DNA from: an uncultured Eubacteriales bacterium
Lineage (GTDB): Bacteria > Bacillota > Clostridia > Lachnospirales > Lachnospiraceae
Assembly: GCA_900544525.1 (NCBI GenBank)
Contig: UQVN01000056.1
Location: 1-15,693 of the forward strand
Length of the DNA stretch: 15,693 nucleotides
Direction: 5' to 3'
Shown: in pieces, positions 1 through 7,696 of the stretch
Position numbering within the stretch: the first letter of the stretch is position 1
How the letters are laid out: every line of letters begins with the position of its first letter
The notes under the pieces: generated by a model
What the model was told of the DNA's origin: nothing
Databases searched by the model: none
What the model saw: only the letters and a program-made list of their open reading frames with translations
Program-made: the position numbers and the translations under genes

Positions 1-156
1 TAAAATTTCAGCATGAGGGGATGGCGTAGCTCCTACAACAATTGTTTTTAATTCCTTTTCTGTTGTTTCTCCTTTTTCTGCTGTTGTTCCCCCGCATGCT
101 GTAAAAGTTGCAAGTGTTAGTGCTGTTAATGCCAATGTCAAAATTTTCTTTTTCAT
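1..156 (-). CDS. metQ: Methionine-binding lipoprotein MetQ, N-terminal part (runs off the window)
   Basis: This is the substrate-binding lipoprotein of the methionine ABC importer, anchored on the outer face of the membrane, where it passes D/L-methionine to MetI. Only the first 52 codons are present. They show a lysine-rich start (MKKK), a short hydrophobic segment and a lipobox ending FTAC, so Cys21 would be lipidated. A Thr/Glu/Lys-rich linker follows, then the start of the mature domain, reading VVGATPSPHAEIL, a stretch typical of the MetQ/NlpA family. An AGGAGA ribosome site lies 6 to 11 bases before the ATG. The gene starts 31 bp after metI and is the last visible gene of a metN-metI-metQ order. 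The C-terminal domain is outside the window, so completeness cannot be judged. Family assignment is confident because motif and neighbours agree. Confidence 0.9.
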   Translation of the reverse strand, partial: MKKKILTLALTALTLATFTACGGTTAEKGETTEKELKTIVVGATPSPHAEIL

Positions 157-187
157 ATAATTCTCCTCTTCCTATTTTCCTTTTTTC

Positions 188-853
188 TTATACCATTCGT
201 TTATCTACTTTTTTTGATAGCTTCATGAAAATCTCTTGCAATATTTGAAATAACAAAACAATAAAAATGACGTTGAGCCAAAGCATTACCTTATCATTTC
301 GATAATATCCATAATTAATAGCATTTGCTCCTAATCCGCCTGCTCCTATAATCCCTGCAATGGCAGAATAGCTTAAAATTGTTGTGACCGATAAAGCGGC
401 TCCAACAAGCAAAGAAGGCTTTGCTTCTGGAAGAATCACCTTCCATATAATTTGCCAATTGGATGCCCCCATAGCTTTTGCTGCCTCAATCACACCATGG
501 GTTACTTCTCGTAAAGAAGACTCCACCACTCTTCCTACATAAGGTGCTGCTGAAATAGCAAGAGGAACTACCATGGCTTTATAGCCTAAGGATGTTCCTG
601 TAATCCCTCTTGTTATCGGTGTTACAATAACAATTAAAATCAAAAATGGTACGGAGCGAATGATATTTACGACACTGCCTAGTACAAACTGTACTTTCGG
701 ATAAGCAACCAATCCTCCTCTCTCTAATACGACTAACAATATTCCTAGTGGAATTCCAATCAAATAAGCGATAAGGGAAGAGGCAACTACCATATAAATA
801 GACTCCCAAATTCCAGTAACAATAATATTCCATACTTCTGAATCAAATAACAT
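188..853 (-). CDS. metI: Methionine ABC transporter permease MetI
   Basis: This is the integral membrane subunit of the methionine importer; two copies are expected to pair with a MetN dimer. The 221-residue protein is full length for the family. It has several hydrophobic segments (about residues 15-45, 55-80, 92-112, 147-175 and 190-210), consistent with five transmembrane helices. The cytoplasmic coupling (EAA) loop is visible as EAAKAMGASNWQIIWKVILP at about residues 122-141, and this is the segment that docks on the ATPase. The ATG is preceded by GAGGAGGTGAG, and the start overlaps the end of metN by 11 bp, suggesting translational coupling. The family match rests on the EAA loop, the size and the position between metN and metQ. 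Confidence 0.95.
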   Translation of the reverse strand: MLFDSEVWNIIVTGIWESIYMVVASSLIAYLIGIPLGILLVVLERGGLVAYPKVQFVLGSVVNIIRSVPFLILIVIVTPITRGITGTSLGYKAMVVPLAISAAPYVGRVVESSLREVTHGVIEAAKAMGASNWQIIWKVILPEAKPSLLVGAALSVTTILSYSAIAGIIGAGGLGANAINYGYYRNDKVMLWLNVIFIVLLFQILQEIFMKLSKKVDKRMV

Positions 854-1862
854 CTTTTCTCACCTCCTCAAATGAAATATGATTTGTACGCAAATGCCGA
901 ATCATTTTCGCCACTTCCACTTCTTGATCTGGTACTTGAATTACCATCTGTCCTGTTGCTACCCCATTGATATTTTTAATCTCTGCATGAACAACGCTGA
1001 TAGGAACTTTACACGCCATGACCAAATTGGATAAAATCGGCTCATATGTAGAATGTCCGTCAAAAGCAATTCGAAACATTTTTCCATTATCAATGGATGC
1101 ATACTGAATGGAATCTCCTAAAAGCAACTGTCTTCCTATTGTGGATTTTGGTTCTGAAAAAATCTCTGCTACGAATCCAACTTCTGCAATTTGACTCTTA
1201 TCAATAATAGCAACCCGATTGCAAATCGTCTCAATGACATCCATTTCATGGGTGATAATAATAATCGTAATCCCTAATTCTTTATTAATCTGTTTTAATA
1301 ATTCTAAAATTGATTTTGTTGTATTCGGATCCAGTGCGCTAGTCGCTTCATCACACAATAATACTTTTGGATTCGTCGCCAACGCTCTAGCAATTGCCAC
1401 CCTTTGTTTTTGCCCACCAGACAATTGAGAAGGATAGGCATTTTCTCTCTCTTCCAGCCCAACAATTTTCAATAATTCTCTTGCTCTTTTTATCGCTTCT
1501 TCTTTTGGAACTTTCGCTAACTCCAATGGAAAACATATATTTTTTATAACACTTCTTTGTTCCATTAAATTAAACTGTTGAAAAATCATTCCCATTGATT
1601 GCCGAACTTTTCTTAACTCCTTTTTGGATAAAGTAGAAAGCGCCTTTCCTTCAAACCAAATTTCTCCTTCTGTTGGAGGTTCTAAAAAATTAATACAGCG
1701 AACTAACGTACTTTTTCCAGCTCCACTTAGACCGATGATTCCAAAAATCTCTCCTTTTTTTACCTCTAAATGAATGTTCTCTAATGCCGTTACTTCTCCA
1801 TGCGATGTTTTAAAACGTTTTGATAACCCATCAATTTTTATTATATTATTTTCTTCTACCAT
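843..1862 (-). CDS. metN: Methionine ABC transporter ATP-binding protein MetN
   Basis: This is the cytoplasmic ATPase that powers methionine uptake. With the start used here it has 339 residues. Walker A GLSGAGKS is at 44-51, the Q-loop lies in GMIFQQFN (91-98), the signature LSGGQ at 147-151, Walker B LLCDE with D171/E172, and the switch histidine is H205. After the NBD, about residues 260-335 form a C-terminal NIL domain, the family's regulatory methionine-binding domain that gives transinhibition by intracellular methionine. The start at 1862 is chosen because GGGAGGAGAGG lies seven bases upstream. An in-frame ATG at 1877 adds five residues, has a weaker AGAGGA site and cannot be excluded. 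The gene overlaps metI by 11 bp. Two candidate promoters lie upstream. No SAM-box or T-box leader is recognisable. Confidence 0.95.
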   Translation of the reverse strand: MVEENNIIKIDGLSKRFKTSHGEVTALENIHLEVKKGEIFGIIGLSGAGKSTLVRCINFLEPPTEGEIWFEGKALSTLSKKELRKVRQSMGMIFQQFNLMEQRSVIKNICFPLELAKVPKEEAIKRARELLKIVGLEERENAYPSQLSGGQKQRVAIARALATNPKVLLCDEATSALDPNTTKSILELLKQINKELGITIIIITHEMDVIETICNRVAIIDKSQIAEVGFVAEIFSEPKSTIGRQLLLGDSIQYASIDNGKMFRIAFDGHSTYEPILSNLVMACKVPISVVHAEIKNINGVATGQMVIQVPDQEVEVAKMIRHLRTNHISFEEVRKDVI

Positions 1863-1927
1863 GGCCTCTCCTCCCATTCATCAATTCCTCTTTTTTTATT
1901 GCGTATTTCTTATTATAATATATTTCT

Positions 1928-1957
1928 ATTATTGAAGATAGATTTTTCTTATATCAA
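1928..1957 (-). promoter_or_regulatory. Candidate sigma-A promoter for metNIQ, downstream of the terminator
   Basis: Read on the minus strand, TTGATA (1952-1957) and AATAAT (1928-1933) are separated by 18 bases; each hexamer matches the consensus at five of six positions. Transcription would begin near 1921, giving a leader of about 60 bases before metN, too short for a SAM riboswitch or T-box. It lies after the sbcC terminator, so it could drive metNIQ independently of upstream transcription. The region is very AT-rich, so a chance match is possible. Confidence 0.45.
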
Positions 1958-1962
1958 AGTGA

Positions 1963-1996
1963 TAAAAAATCACAGATTGTTATAATCTGTGATTTT
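1963..1996 (-). terminator. Intrinsic terminator after sbcC (possibly also a metN leader attenuator)
   Basis: On the minus strand a perfect 13-bp stem (1984-1996 pairing with 1966-1978) with a five-base loop is followed by a run of six T. This is a standard Rho-independent terminator about 70 bp after the sbcC stop, and it would end the operon that includes sbcDC. Read on the plus strand the T-tract is weak, and no plus-strand gene needs it. A strong promoter-like sequence lies between sbcC and this hairpin, so the element may also act on a transcript starting at about 2024. Confidence 0.85.
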
Positions 1997-2030
1997 CAGT
2001 TTTCTTTTATCTTTTCCTATTATATTCGAT

Positions 2031-2059
2031 ATTGTATCTCTAATTCGGAATATTGTCAA
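2031..2059 (-). promoter_or_regulatory. Near-consensus sigma-A promoter between sbcC and the terminator
   Basis: On the minus strand TTGACA (2054-2059) is a perfect -35 hexamer, followed by a 17-base spacer and TACAAT (2031-2036), a -10 with one mismatch. This is one of the two best promoter matches I found in the window. Initiation near 2024 would give an RNA that enters the terminator hairpin after about 30 bases, so metN would be reached only by read-through. It is flanked by a small inverted repeat that may be an operator. Function is inferred from sequence alone. Confidence 0.6.
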
Positions 2060-2071
2060 CACTTTTATTCC
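2048..2071. repeat. Small inverted repeat around the -35 element (possible operator)
   Basis: GGAATA (2048-2053) and TATTCC (2066-2071) are perfect 6-bp inverted arms separated by 12 bases. The interval contains the -35 hexamer of the promoter at 2031-2059, and the outer arm lies over the sbcC stop codon. The symmetry and position resemble a repressor site. Six-base arms in AT-rich DNA are common by chance, so the assignment is weak. Confidence 0.25.
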
Positions 2072-4791
2072 ATCAAAATATGGCTTCCATTTTGTTTTTT
2101 TATAATTTCAATTTTTTTGTTAACTCTTTCCTTTAATTCTGGCACATGAGAAATAATTCCAATCAAACGATTGCCATTTGCTAACTCTAAAAGACACTGG
2201 ATTGCTTGATTTAATGACTCTTCATCAAGAGAACCAAACCCTTCATCCACAAATAACACTTCGACTTCAATTCCGCCAGCAAAATTTTGAATCATTTCTG
2301 AAAGCCCAAGTGCTAGGGAAAGTGCTGCTTTAAAAGATTCTCCACCCGATAATGTTTTTACAGAACGTTTCCTTCCTGTATAGTGATCGAGCACCTCCAT
2401 ATCTAAACTATTTTTTCCTCTTCCATCTAACACCTTTTCTACTCTCGAAAGCTCATAACGACCATTGCTCATAATATAAAATCTTTGATTGGCTGCATTT
2501 AAAATCATATCAAAATAGGTGCTTAACACATATTGTTCTAGTTTTAAACGCTCTGTATTGCTTCCGTTAAACAATTGATCAAGCCGTCCTACTACCCCAT
2601 ATTGTTTTGTTAATTGTTCATATTTTTTATATTTCTCTTTCAACCCTTTTATCGTCTTTTCATAAGTATAAATGGAAATAGAATACTCTTGTTTTTCTTT
2701 TTCTATTTGTCTGATCTTTTGTTGCTCTTCTTCTAGTAAGCTATTGATTTTCTCTATCTTCCCTTCTTCATATGCCACTGACAACTGACTTTGTTTATCG
2801 TTCAATAACTCTTCTTTTTGGCAAACAGCAATTCGATTTTTCTCCACTGTTTCTTGGATTTCTTGGCAAAAATGTTCAAAATCCTCTACCTCTTTTATCA
2901 TAATTTGCAATTCTATTTGGATTTGTTCTTTCGTCCTCACACAATCGCCAAGTTTTTTTTGCAATTGTTGTTCCATACCATTGCATTGTTCATAAGCGCT
3001 TAAAAGCTTTTGTTGCTCTTCTTGGGACCTTTGCAGCTTTTCTTTTTCTTCCTTTTCTTCTTGTTCTAATTGTTGTATCTTTTGCTTTACCAATTCATAT
3101 TCTTTTACTTCATGCTGCCATTTTGCCCGTTTTTTCTGAAACGCCTGCTTTTTTTCTTCTAAAAATGTTTCTGCTCGTTCAAAAGAATTTTCATAGTTCT
3201 CTTCCCACTGTTTTAACTGTTGCGCAAGCAAATCTCGCTTTGCCACATAATTTCCTTGTACTTCTTTCCCTTTTCCAAAAATATCAGTAGCCTTTTTTTC
3301 ACATTCCTCCGCTCGCTTTTTTAACTTCATTCGTTCCGCTTCGCTTAGAGGTTCTCCTGTTAAAACTGCTTTCTTTGGATGCGATGACGAACCACAAAGA
3401 GGACATGGATCTCCTTCTTTTAAAGAGAGAGCTTCAATTCCAAGAAAATTATGACGATAAAACTGTTCTTCTTGTTCATAACATTGTCTTGCCTTTTTTG
3501 CCTCTTCTTCTGCTTCTTTATACTGCTTTCCCTTTTCTTGTAACGCCTCTGAAAGTTCTTTTTTTTCTAACTGCAACTGTGAAATCTGCATTCTTTTTTG
3601 TATGACTTCTTCTAACTCTTTTTTCTGAGCCTCTAATTCTTTTTCTTTTGTAGCAAGGCTCGCCCCTTCTAATAACGCTTTTTGAGCTTTCTTTAAGATT
3701 TCTTCTCGTTCCTTTTGTTTTTTTTGGTATTCCAAAACAATGGCTTCTTTTTTTCTTACTTCTAATAAACATTGTTCCTTTTTTTCTACAATCTTTTCCC
3801 GTTCTAACAGTGTATCTAACAATTCTTTTTGTCTTGGAATTATCTGCCGTTTTTCTTCTATTTCATTTGTTTTCGTAAGAAGCTCTTCTTGTTTTCTAAG
3901 AACGGTCTGTAACCCGATTTCCACCTGTTCTTTTTGTGATTTCAAACTTTCTATCTCTTCTTGTAACCGCTTTCTTCTTTTTTCCTCCTCCCACTGTCTC
4001 CATAGCACTTGATACGACTGTTTCTTCTCTTCTAATTTTTCTTCTAATCGGACAGTATGTTTTCTCTCTTCTAATACCAGCTCTTCTAACTGCTCTAAAA
4101 GCTCTCGATAGCGTCGTTCTTTTACAAAAACTTGTATTTTTTCTTCAAAAAGCCCACCACACAATTCTTCTATCCGAGAAATGGTATCCTTCATCTCACT
4201 GCTTAATTTTCTTGCCTGTTCGGATGCCTTTTTTTGTAATTCCTCATAAATATGTGTTTTAAAAATATTTCTCAACACTTGTGTTCGCTCATTTCCATCT
4301 GCTACAAGTAGTTTTAAAAACTCCCCTTGCGCGATCATAGAAATTTGCTTAAACTGCTGATAGTTAAGGCTTAAAATCTCTTCTATTTTCTGATTTACTT
4401 TTGTGACACCTGTAATCACTTTATCCTCTTCTTTTATCCACAAGGCCACTTCTTCTGGTTGCAGTTTTGTTCCTTCTCCTCGCTTTTTCTTTCTTTCATA
4501 ACGAGGAGTTCTTTGTACTTCATATTCTTTTCCTTTATGGCAAAAAGTTAATTTTACATAAGTTTCTTGAGCCTCTGTTGCAAAATCACTTCGTAAAGCA
4601 TCTTTTAGACGAATCATTCCACTGACTTCTCCATACAGTGCATAGGTAATTCCATCAAAAATTGTAGTCTTACCCGCTCCTGTAGGACCAGTAATTAAAA
4701 ACAAATTCTCTTCTTCTAATTTTTCAAAAGAAACTGTTTCTTTCCCAGCATAAGGCCCCCAAGCGGATAGCTCCAAATATAATGGTCTCAT
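2065..4791 (-). CDS. sbcC: Exonuclease subunit SbcC (Rad50-like SMC-type ATPase)
   Basis: SbcC is the ATPase of the SbcCD (Mre11-Rad50 type) complex, which opens hairpin and protein-blocked DNA ends in the cytoplasm. The 908-residue product starts with an N-terminal ATPase lobe: Walker A GPTGAGKT at 35-42 and a Q-loop segment SMIAQGEF near 150. Very long Glu/Lys/Gln-rich coiled coils follow on both sides of a zinc hook CPLC at about 463-466. The C-terminal lobe has signature LSGGE at 814-818, Walker B LFVDEGFG with D849/E850, D-loop SLDEE and H-loop histidine about 882. All ATPase motifs are intact. The start is fixed by a 4-base ATGA overlap with sbcD and a GGAGG site eight bases upstream, within sbcD. 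Opposite-strand reading frames inside the coil-coding part reflect its Glu/Lys-rich composition. Confidence 0.96.
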   Translation of the reverse strand: MRPLYLELSAWGPYAGKETVSFEKLEEENLFLITGPTGAGKTTIFDGITYALYGEVSGMIRLKDALRSDFATEAQETYVKLTFCHKGKEYEVQRTPRYERKKKRGEGTKLQPEEVALWIKEEDKVITGVTKVNQKIEEILSLNYQQFKQISMIAQGEFLKLLVADGNERTQVLRNIFKTHIYEELQKKASEQARKLSSEMKDTISRIEELCGGLFEEKIQVFVKERRYRELLEQLEELVLEERKHTVRLEEKLEEKKQSYQVLWRQWEEEKRRKRLQEEIESLKSQKEQVEIGLQTVLRKQEELLTKTNEIEEKRQIIPRQKELLDTLLEREKIVEKKEQCLLEVRKKEAIVLEYQKKQKEREEILKKAQKALLEGASLATKEKELEAQKKELEEVIQKRMQISQLQLEKKELSEALQEKGKQYKEAEEEAKKARQCYEQEEQFYRHNFLGIEALSLKEGDPCPLCGSSSHPKKAVLTGEPLSEAERMKLKKRAEECEKKATDIFGKGKEVQGNYVAKRDLLAQQLKQWEENYENSFERAETFLEEKKQAFQKKRAKWQHEVKEYELVKQKIQQLEQEEKEEKEKLQRSQEEQQKLLSAYEQCNGMEQQLQKKLGDCVRTKEQIQIELQIMIKEVEDFEHFCQEIQETVEKNRIAVCQKEELLNDKQSQLSVAYEEGKIEKINSLLEEEQQKIRQIEKEKQEYSISIYTYEKTIKGLKEKYKKYEQLTKQYGVVGRLDQLFNGSNTERLKLEQYVLSTYFDMILNAANQRFYIMSNGRYELSRVEKVLDGRGKNSLDMEVLDHYTGRKRSVKTLSGGESFKAALSLALGLSEMIQNFAGGIEVEVLFVDEGFGSLDEESLNQAIQCLLELANGNRLIGIISHVPELKERVNKKIEIIKKQNGSHILME

Positions 4792-5954
4792 CTTTTATCC
4801 GCCTCCTTTTCAAACAATTCTTCTATCCATTGTTCTATGACCTCTTCATATTCCACTTTTGTCTCTTCTCCTAATACTCGACTTAAGAAATCTTTTGTAA
4901 GTTCAAAAGGAGATTTCTCTTGCACAGATTCTACTGTCTGCTCCATAATAAGCTCTCTTCTTTTTTCTCTCTTAAAGGTCAATTGCATAACATTTGGATA
5001 CACTGCTCGCACTCTAGAAATCGCATCAAAAATTTCCTCTTCATCGGTTAAGACAACTCCTAAATAATCTTCTTTATTTTCCAGACATACAACGTCTTCC
5101 CTTAATAACTCTTCTAACTTTCCTTCAATTCTTCTAAGATCCCTTAAAGGGGTTAATGGCACTAACTTCCAATCTACCTGCCCCTTTTCTTTCATCTCAA
5201 AGACTACAACAGATTTTTTATGAAATTCTTCTGAAAATGAATATTTAATGGGAGAACCTGAATATCTTACGGTTTCTCTTCCAACTTTTTGTGCTTGATG
5301 TAGATGCCCAAGTGCCACATAATCAAAGTTATCAAACAAACGATAATTTACTTGTTCAATTCCACCAACAGAAATCCTTTGCTCTGAATCCGAACAAACA
5401 ATGCTTTCCCCTTCTCCACCATTGATTACGAAGTGATGGGTAAGCAATAGATTTCTCTCGTCTTTTTTTAATTGCATCTCTTCTAATAAACATTGAACTG
5501 CGGAATTATAATCTCTTAAATCCATCTTTTCTCCAATGGTTTTTAGTTCTGCTGGTCGAAAAAAAGGAAGGAACCAAACCAAAAGAGAGCCATAACAATC
5601 ATGAAAAATTGCTGGCTCTTTACTCTGCTCGATATTTCCTATCACATATACTTCTTGTTTTTTTAGCAACTCCTTCCCAAAGGACAGACGTTCTCCCGAA
5701 TCGTGATTTCCTGAAATGATACAAACCTTTCTCCCATTTTTTGTTGTTTCTGTCAAAAACCAATCAAATAGTTCCACCGCTTCTGCTGATGGAACAGAGC
5801 GGTCATAGACATCGCCAGCAATGAGCAATGTCTCCACCTGTTCCTCTTCCATAATTGTAAGCATTTGTTCTAATATATACTTTTGATCTTCTAGCATGGA
5901 ACATTCATTGACGGTCTTTCCGATATGTAAATCACCGATATGCATAAACTTCAT
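4788..5954 (-). CDS. sbcD: Exonuclease subunit SbcD (Mre11-like nuclease)
   Basis: SbcD is the metallophosphoesterase nuclease of SbcCD, acting with Mn2+ at DNA ends prepared by SbcC. The 388-residue product shows the metal-binding motifs in order: DLH (D8, H10), GDVYDR (D48), GNHD (82-85), a THH pair (173-174) and GHLH (216-219). The remainder is the capping and SbcC-binding C-terminal region. I start the gene at 5954 (MKFMHIGD) because GGAGG sits five bases before this ATG and the family normally begins this way. A longer reading from a TTG at 5966 would place that codon inside the ribosome site. The gene begins 14 bp after the NA37-like gene and overlaps sbcC by 4 bp, so stoichiometric translation is likely. 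Confidence 0.95.
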   Translation of the reverse strand: MKFMHIGDLHIGKTVNECSMLEDQKYILEQMLTIMEEEQVETLLIAGDVYDRSVPSAEAVELFDWFLTETTKNGRKVCIISGNHDSGERLSFGKELLKKQEVYVIGNIEQSKEPAIFHDCYGSLLVWFLPFFRPAELKTIGEKMDLRDYNSAVQCLLEEMQLKKDERNLLLTHHFVINGGEGESIVCSDSEQRISVGGIEQVNYRLFDNFDYVALGHLHQAQKVGRETVRYSGSPIKYSFSEEFHKKSVVVFEMKEKGQVDWKLVPLTPLRDLRRIEGKLEELLREDVVCLENKEDYLGVVLTDEEEIFDAISRVRAVYPNVMQLTFKREKRRELIMEQTVESVQEKSPFELTKDFLSRVLGEETKVEYEEVIEQWIEELFEKEADKR

Positions 5955-5968
5955 AAGTACCTCCAAAG

Positions 5969-6967
5969 CTAGAGTAATTTTTTCACACCATCTTTTATTA
6001 AAATGGAAATGCTTCCATCTTCATATTGATGATATTCAAAAATACTTTCATCCTTTAAGTAATCAATGGGAACTAAAATTTCAATTCCATTATTGGTTAC
6101 AATTTTTTGTTTCTTTAACAACTTTTTCTCCATTTTTTCACTAACTTCAATGGATTTTACTGGAACCGCTTTTTCCTCTATCTTCTCTGTGCAAAGAGCA
6201 ATTGCCTTTTCATCTTCTCCAAAGATCTCTTTTTGTACTTCTTCGATATTCAGTTCTCCCGTTTTTGTCACGGTTTCTGCCACCGCTTTTTTGTAATCCA
6301 TAATCTTTTGTGGCGCTTCTTCTTCATAAATCTCTTGAATCGTATCCACAACGGCTTCTTGATATACTTTTACCATCTCTTCTTCCGAGTGTTGCAGTGA
6401 TAACTGTAAAATTAACTCCGCTAAATAATTGCTCTTTTCATTTTCCACATAATGTTTCGCATTGGATATTTGAACCGTTCGATCTTGTAAGTCAATAAAG
6501 AAAAGTTCTGTAATTTTTTGTCCAATGGTCGGAATCACTTTTGTGTTCAAAACCCATTTTTCCTGTCCATTGTTGTCGATCATATCCACAAACTTATTTT
6601 GATAGTTTAATTTAAAAAAGCAAATATAATCTCGATCTTCGCAAAATGCCCATAAAAATACACCACTTCCCATTGGAATATCTGTGCTTTTTTCTTGAAT
6701 CAACGTATGAATTTCATCTGCAATCTGATTGGCAAATGGCTCAAATTGTTCTTCATTCTCTGGAAACAACTGCATTAACACAGAATTTTCATCGATAACC
6801 GATTTTCTAAGAGCAGTGCTATTTATATTTTTTAAAATTAACTGGGTCATATATTGTTGCTGTTCATCCCCATCTCCAATCACTTGTTCTGTCAGATTGG
6901 CAAACGGCATTTCCATATCAAAAATACAAGTGTAACATTTTTTTATTACGATTTCTTCCTGTGTCAT
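5969..6967 (-). CDS. Probable nucleoid-associated protein, NA37/NdpA (YejK)-like
   Basis: The 332-residue soluble protein has no membrane segment. Features recalling the NA37 family (37-kDa nucleoid-associated protein, YejK/NdpA) are the overall length, an N-terminal region ending before GVFLWAFCEDRDYICFFKLN (about residues 95-115), the following NKFVDMIDNN block, and a middle region with FFIDLQDRTVQISNAKHYVE. The middle and C-terminal parts are rich in Glu and Lys. In known members the family binds DNA and is found on the nucleoid. The start at 6967 has AGAGGTG seven bases upstream; an in-frame GTG at 7000 adds eleven residues without a good ribosome site. Placement directly before sbcD suggests a DNA-linked role. 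I recognise the family from pattern only, so this is a moderate-confidence call. Confidence 0.65.
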   Translation of the reverse strand: MTQEEIVIKKCYTCIFDMEMPFANLTEQVIGDGDEQQQYMTQLILKNINSTALRKSVIDENSVLMQLFPENEEQFEPFANQIADEIHTLIQEKSTDIPMGSGVFLWAFCEDRDYICFFKLNYQNKFVDMIDNNGQEKWVLNTKVIPTIGQKITELFFIDLQDRTVQISNAKHYVENEKSNYLAELILQLSLQHSEEEMVKVYQEAVVDTIQEIYEEEAPQKIMDYKKAVAETVTKTGELNIEEVQKEIFGEDEKAIALCTEKIEEKAVPVKSIEVSEKMEKKLLKKQKIVTNNGIEILVPIDYLKDESIFEYHQYEDGSISILIKDGVKKLL

Positions 6968-7004
6968 CGTTTCACCTCTTATCTCTTTATGTACAAGCAC
7001 TTTC

Positions 7005-7673
7005 TTACTGATTTTCTTTCTCTAAGATTTTCAATGCTTCTAAAGGCGCATCAATGATATATTCTGGATGAAATTTCTCTAATTCTTCTTTGGCACGAAA
7101 TCCCCATGTGACACCAACAGTTGTAAATCCAGCGTTTTTCCCAGTTTGCATATCGGTGTTCGTATCTCCCAAATAGAGTACCTCTTCTGGTGAAACGCCT
7201 CCGAGTTCTTCTAACAATAAATAAGCACCTGTTTTATCAGGCTTTACAGGAATTCCTTCCACTTGTCCTCTGACACCATCAAACAAAGGAAGTATATTCG
7301 TAGCTTCTAAACAATCCACTGCCTGTTGATGAGGTTTATTGGAAAAACAAGCAATTTTAATCCCTCTTTCTTTTAACTGGCTTAATAACTCTTTGATTCC
7401 ATCATAGGCTTTTAAATAGCAAGTGCAATGGTCTTTAAAAAATTCCATATAATCATTACAATAGGCTTCATAATGTTTTAATTCCTGATCGCCTACATAA
7501 AGAAGTGCTCTTTTTGCTTGCTCTTTATAGCCATCTCCTGCAAAATATTGATACTGTTTTGCCTCAACCGCTGGATATCCATATTTTTGTAAAATCGTAT
7601 TTCCACAATAAGCAAGTGTCTCCACCGTATCTAATAAAGTTCCATCTAAATCAAATATACAACAACGTATCAT
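7005..7673 (-). CDS. HAD-superfamily phosphatase (phosphoglycolate phosphatase-like)
   Basis: This is a cytoplasmic Mg2+-dependent phosphatase of the haloacid dehalogenase superfamily, probably with a small phosphorylated metabolite as substrate. The 222-residue protein has all four motifs: I, FDLDGTLLDT with nucleophile D8 and D10; II, CFSNKP with S111; III, lysine in VKPDKTG (144 or 147); IV, YLGDTNTDM with D170 and D174. The helical insert after motif I is a C1-type cap, as in Gph/PGP and beta-phosphoglucomutase-like enzymes. The start has AAAAGGAG seven bases upstream. It lies 23 bp after the metallopeptidase gene and 37 bp before the NA37-like gene. SbcCD and other end-processing enzymes can leave phosphate-bearing ends, but nothing in this sequence shows a DNA substrate. 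The specific substrate is unknown. Confidence 0.88.
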   Translation of the reverse strand: MIRCCIFDLDGTLLDTVETLAYCGNTILQKYGYPAVEAKQYQYFAGDGYKEQAKRALLYVGDQELKHYEAYCNDYMEFFKDHCTCYLKAYDGIKELLSQLKERGIKIACFSNKPHQQAVDCLEATNILPLFDGVRGQVEGIPVKPDKTGAYLLLEELGGVSPEEVLYLGDTNTDMQTGKNAGFTTVGVTWGFRAKEELEKFHPEYIIDAPLEALKILEKENQ

Positions 7674-7696
7674 CGTCTTTCTCCTTTTGTATGTTT

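Noticed and set aside
579..833. 84-codon minus-strand frame inside metI
   Set aside because: It is out of frame with the clearly conserved MetI product and has no family features.
1912..1917. Perfect TATAAT hexamer before metN as the main promoter
   Set aside because: No acceptable -35 lies 16-18 bases upstream; TTGATA-18-AATAAT nearby is a better pair, and AT-rich DNA yields such hexamers by chance.
2818..4262. Several plus-strand open frames of 60-110 codons and a minus-strand alternative frame inside the sbcC coiled-coil region
   Set aside because: They follow from the Glu/Lys-rich coding of SbcC on the other strand (Phe/Ser/Leu-rich shadow products), have no good ribosome sites, and sbcC itself has all expected motifs.
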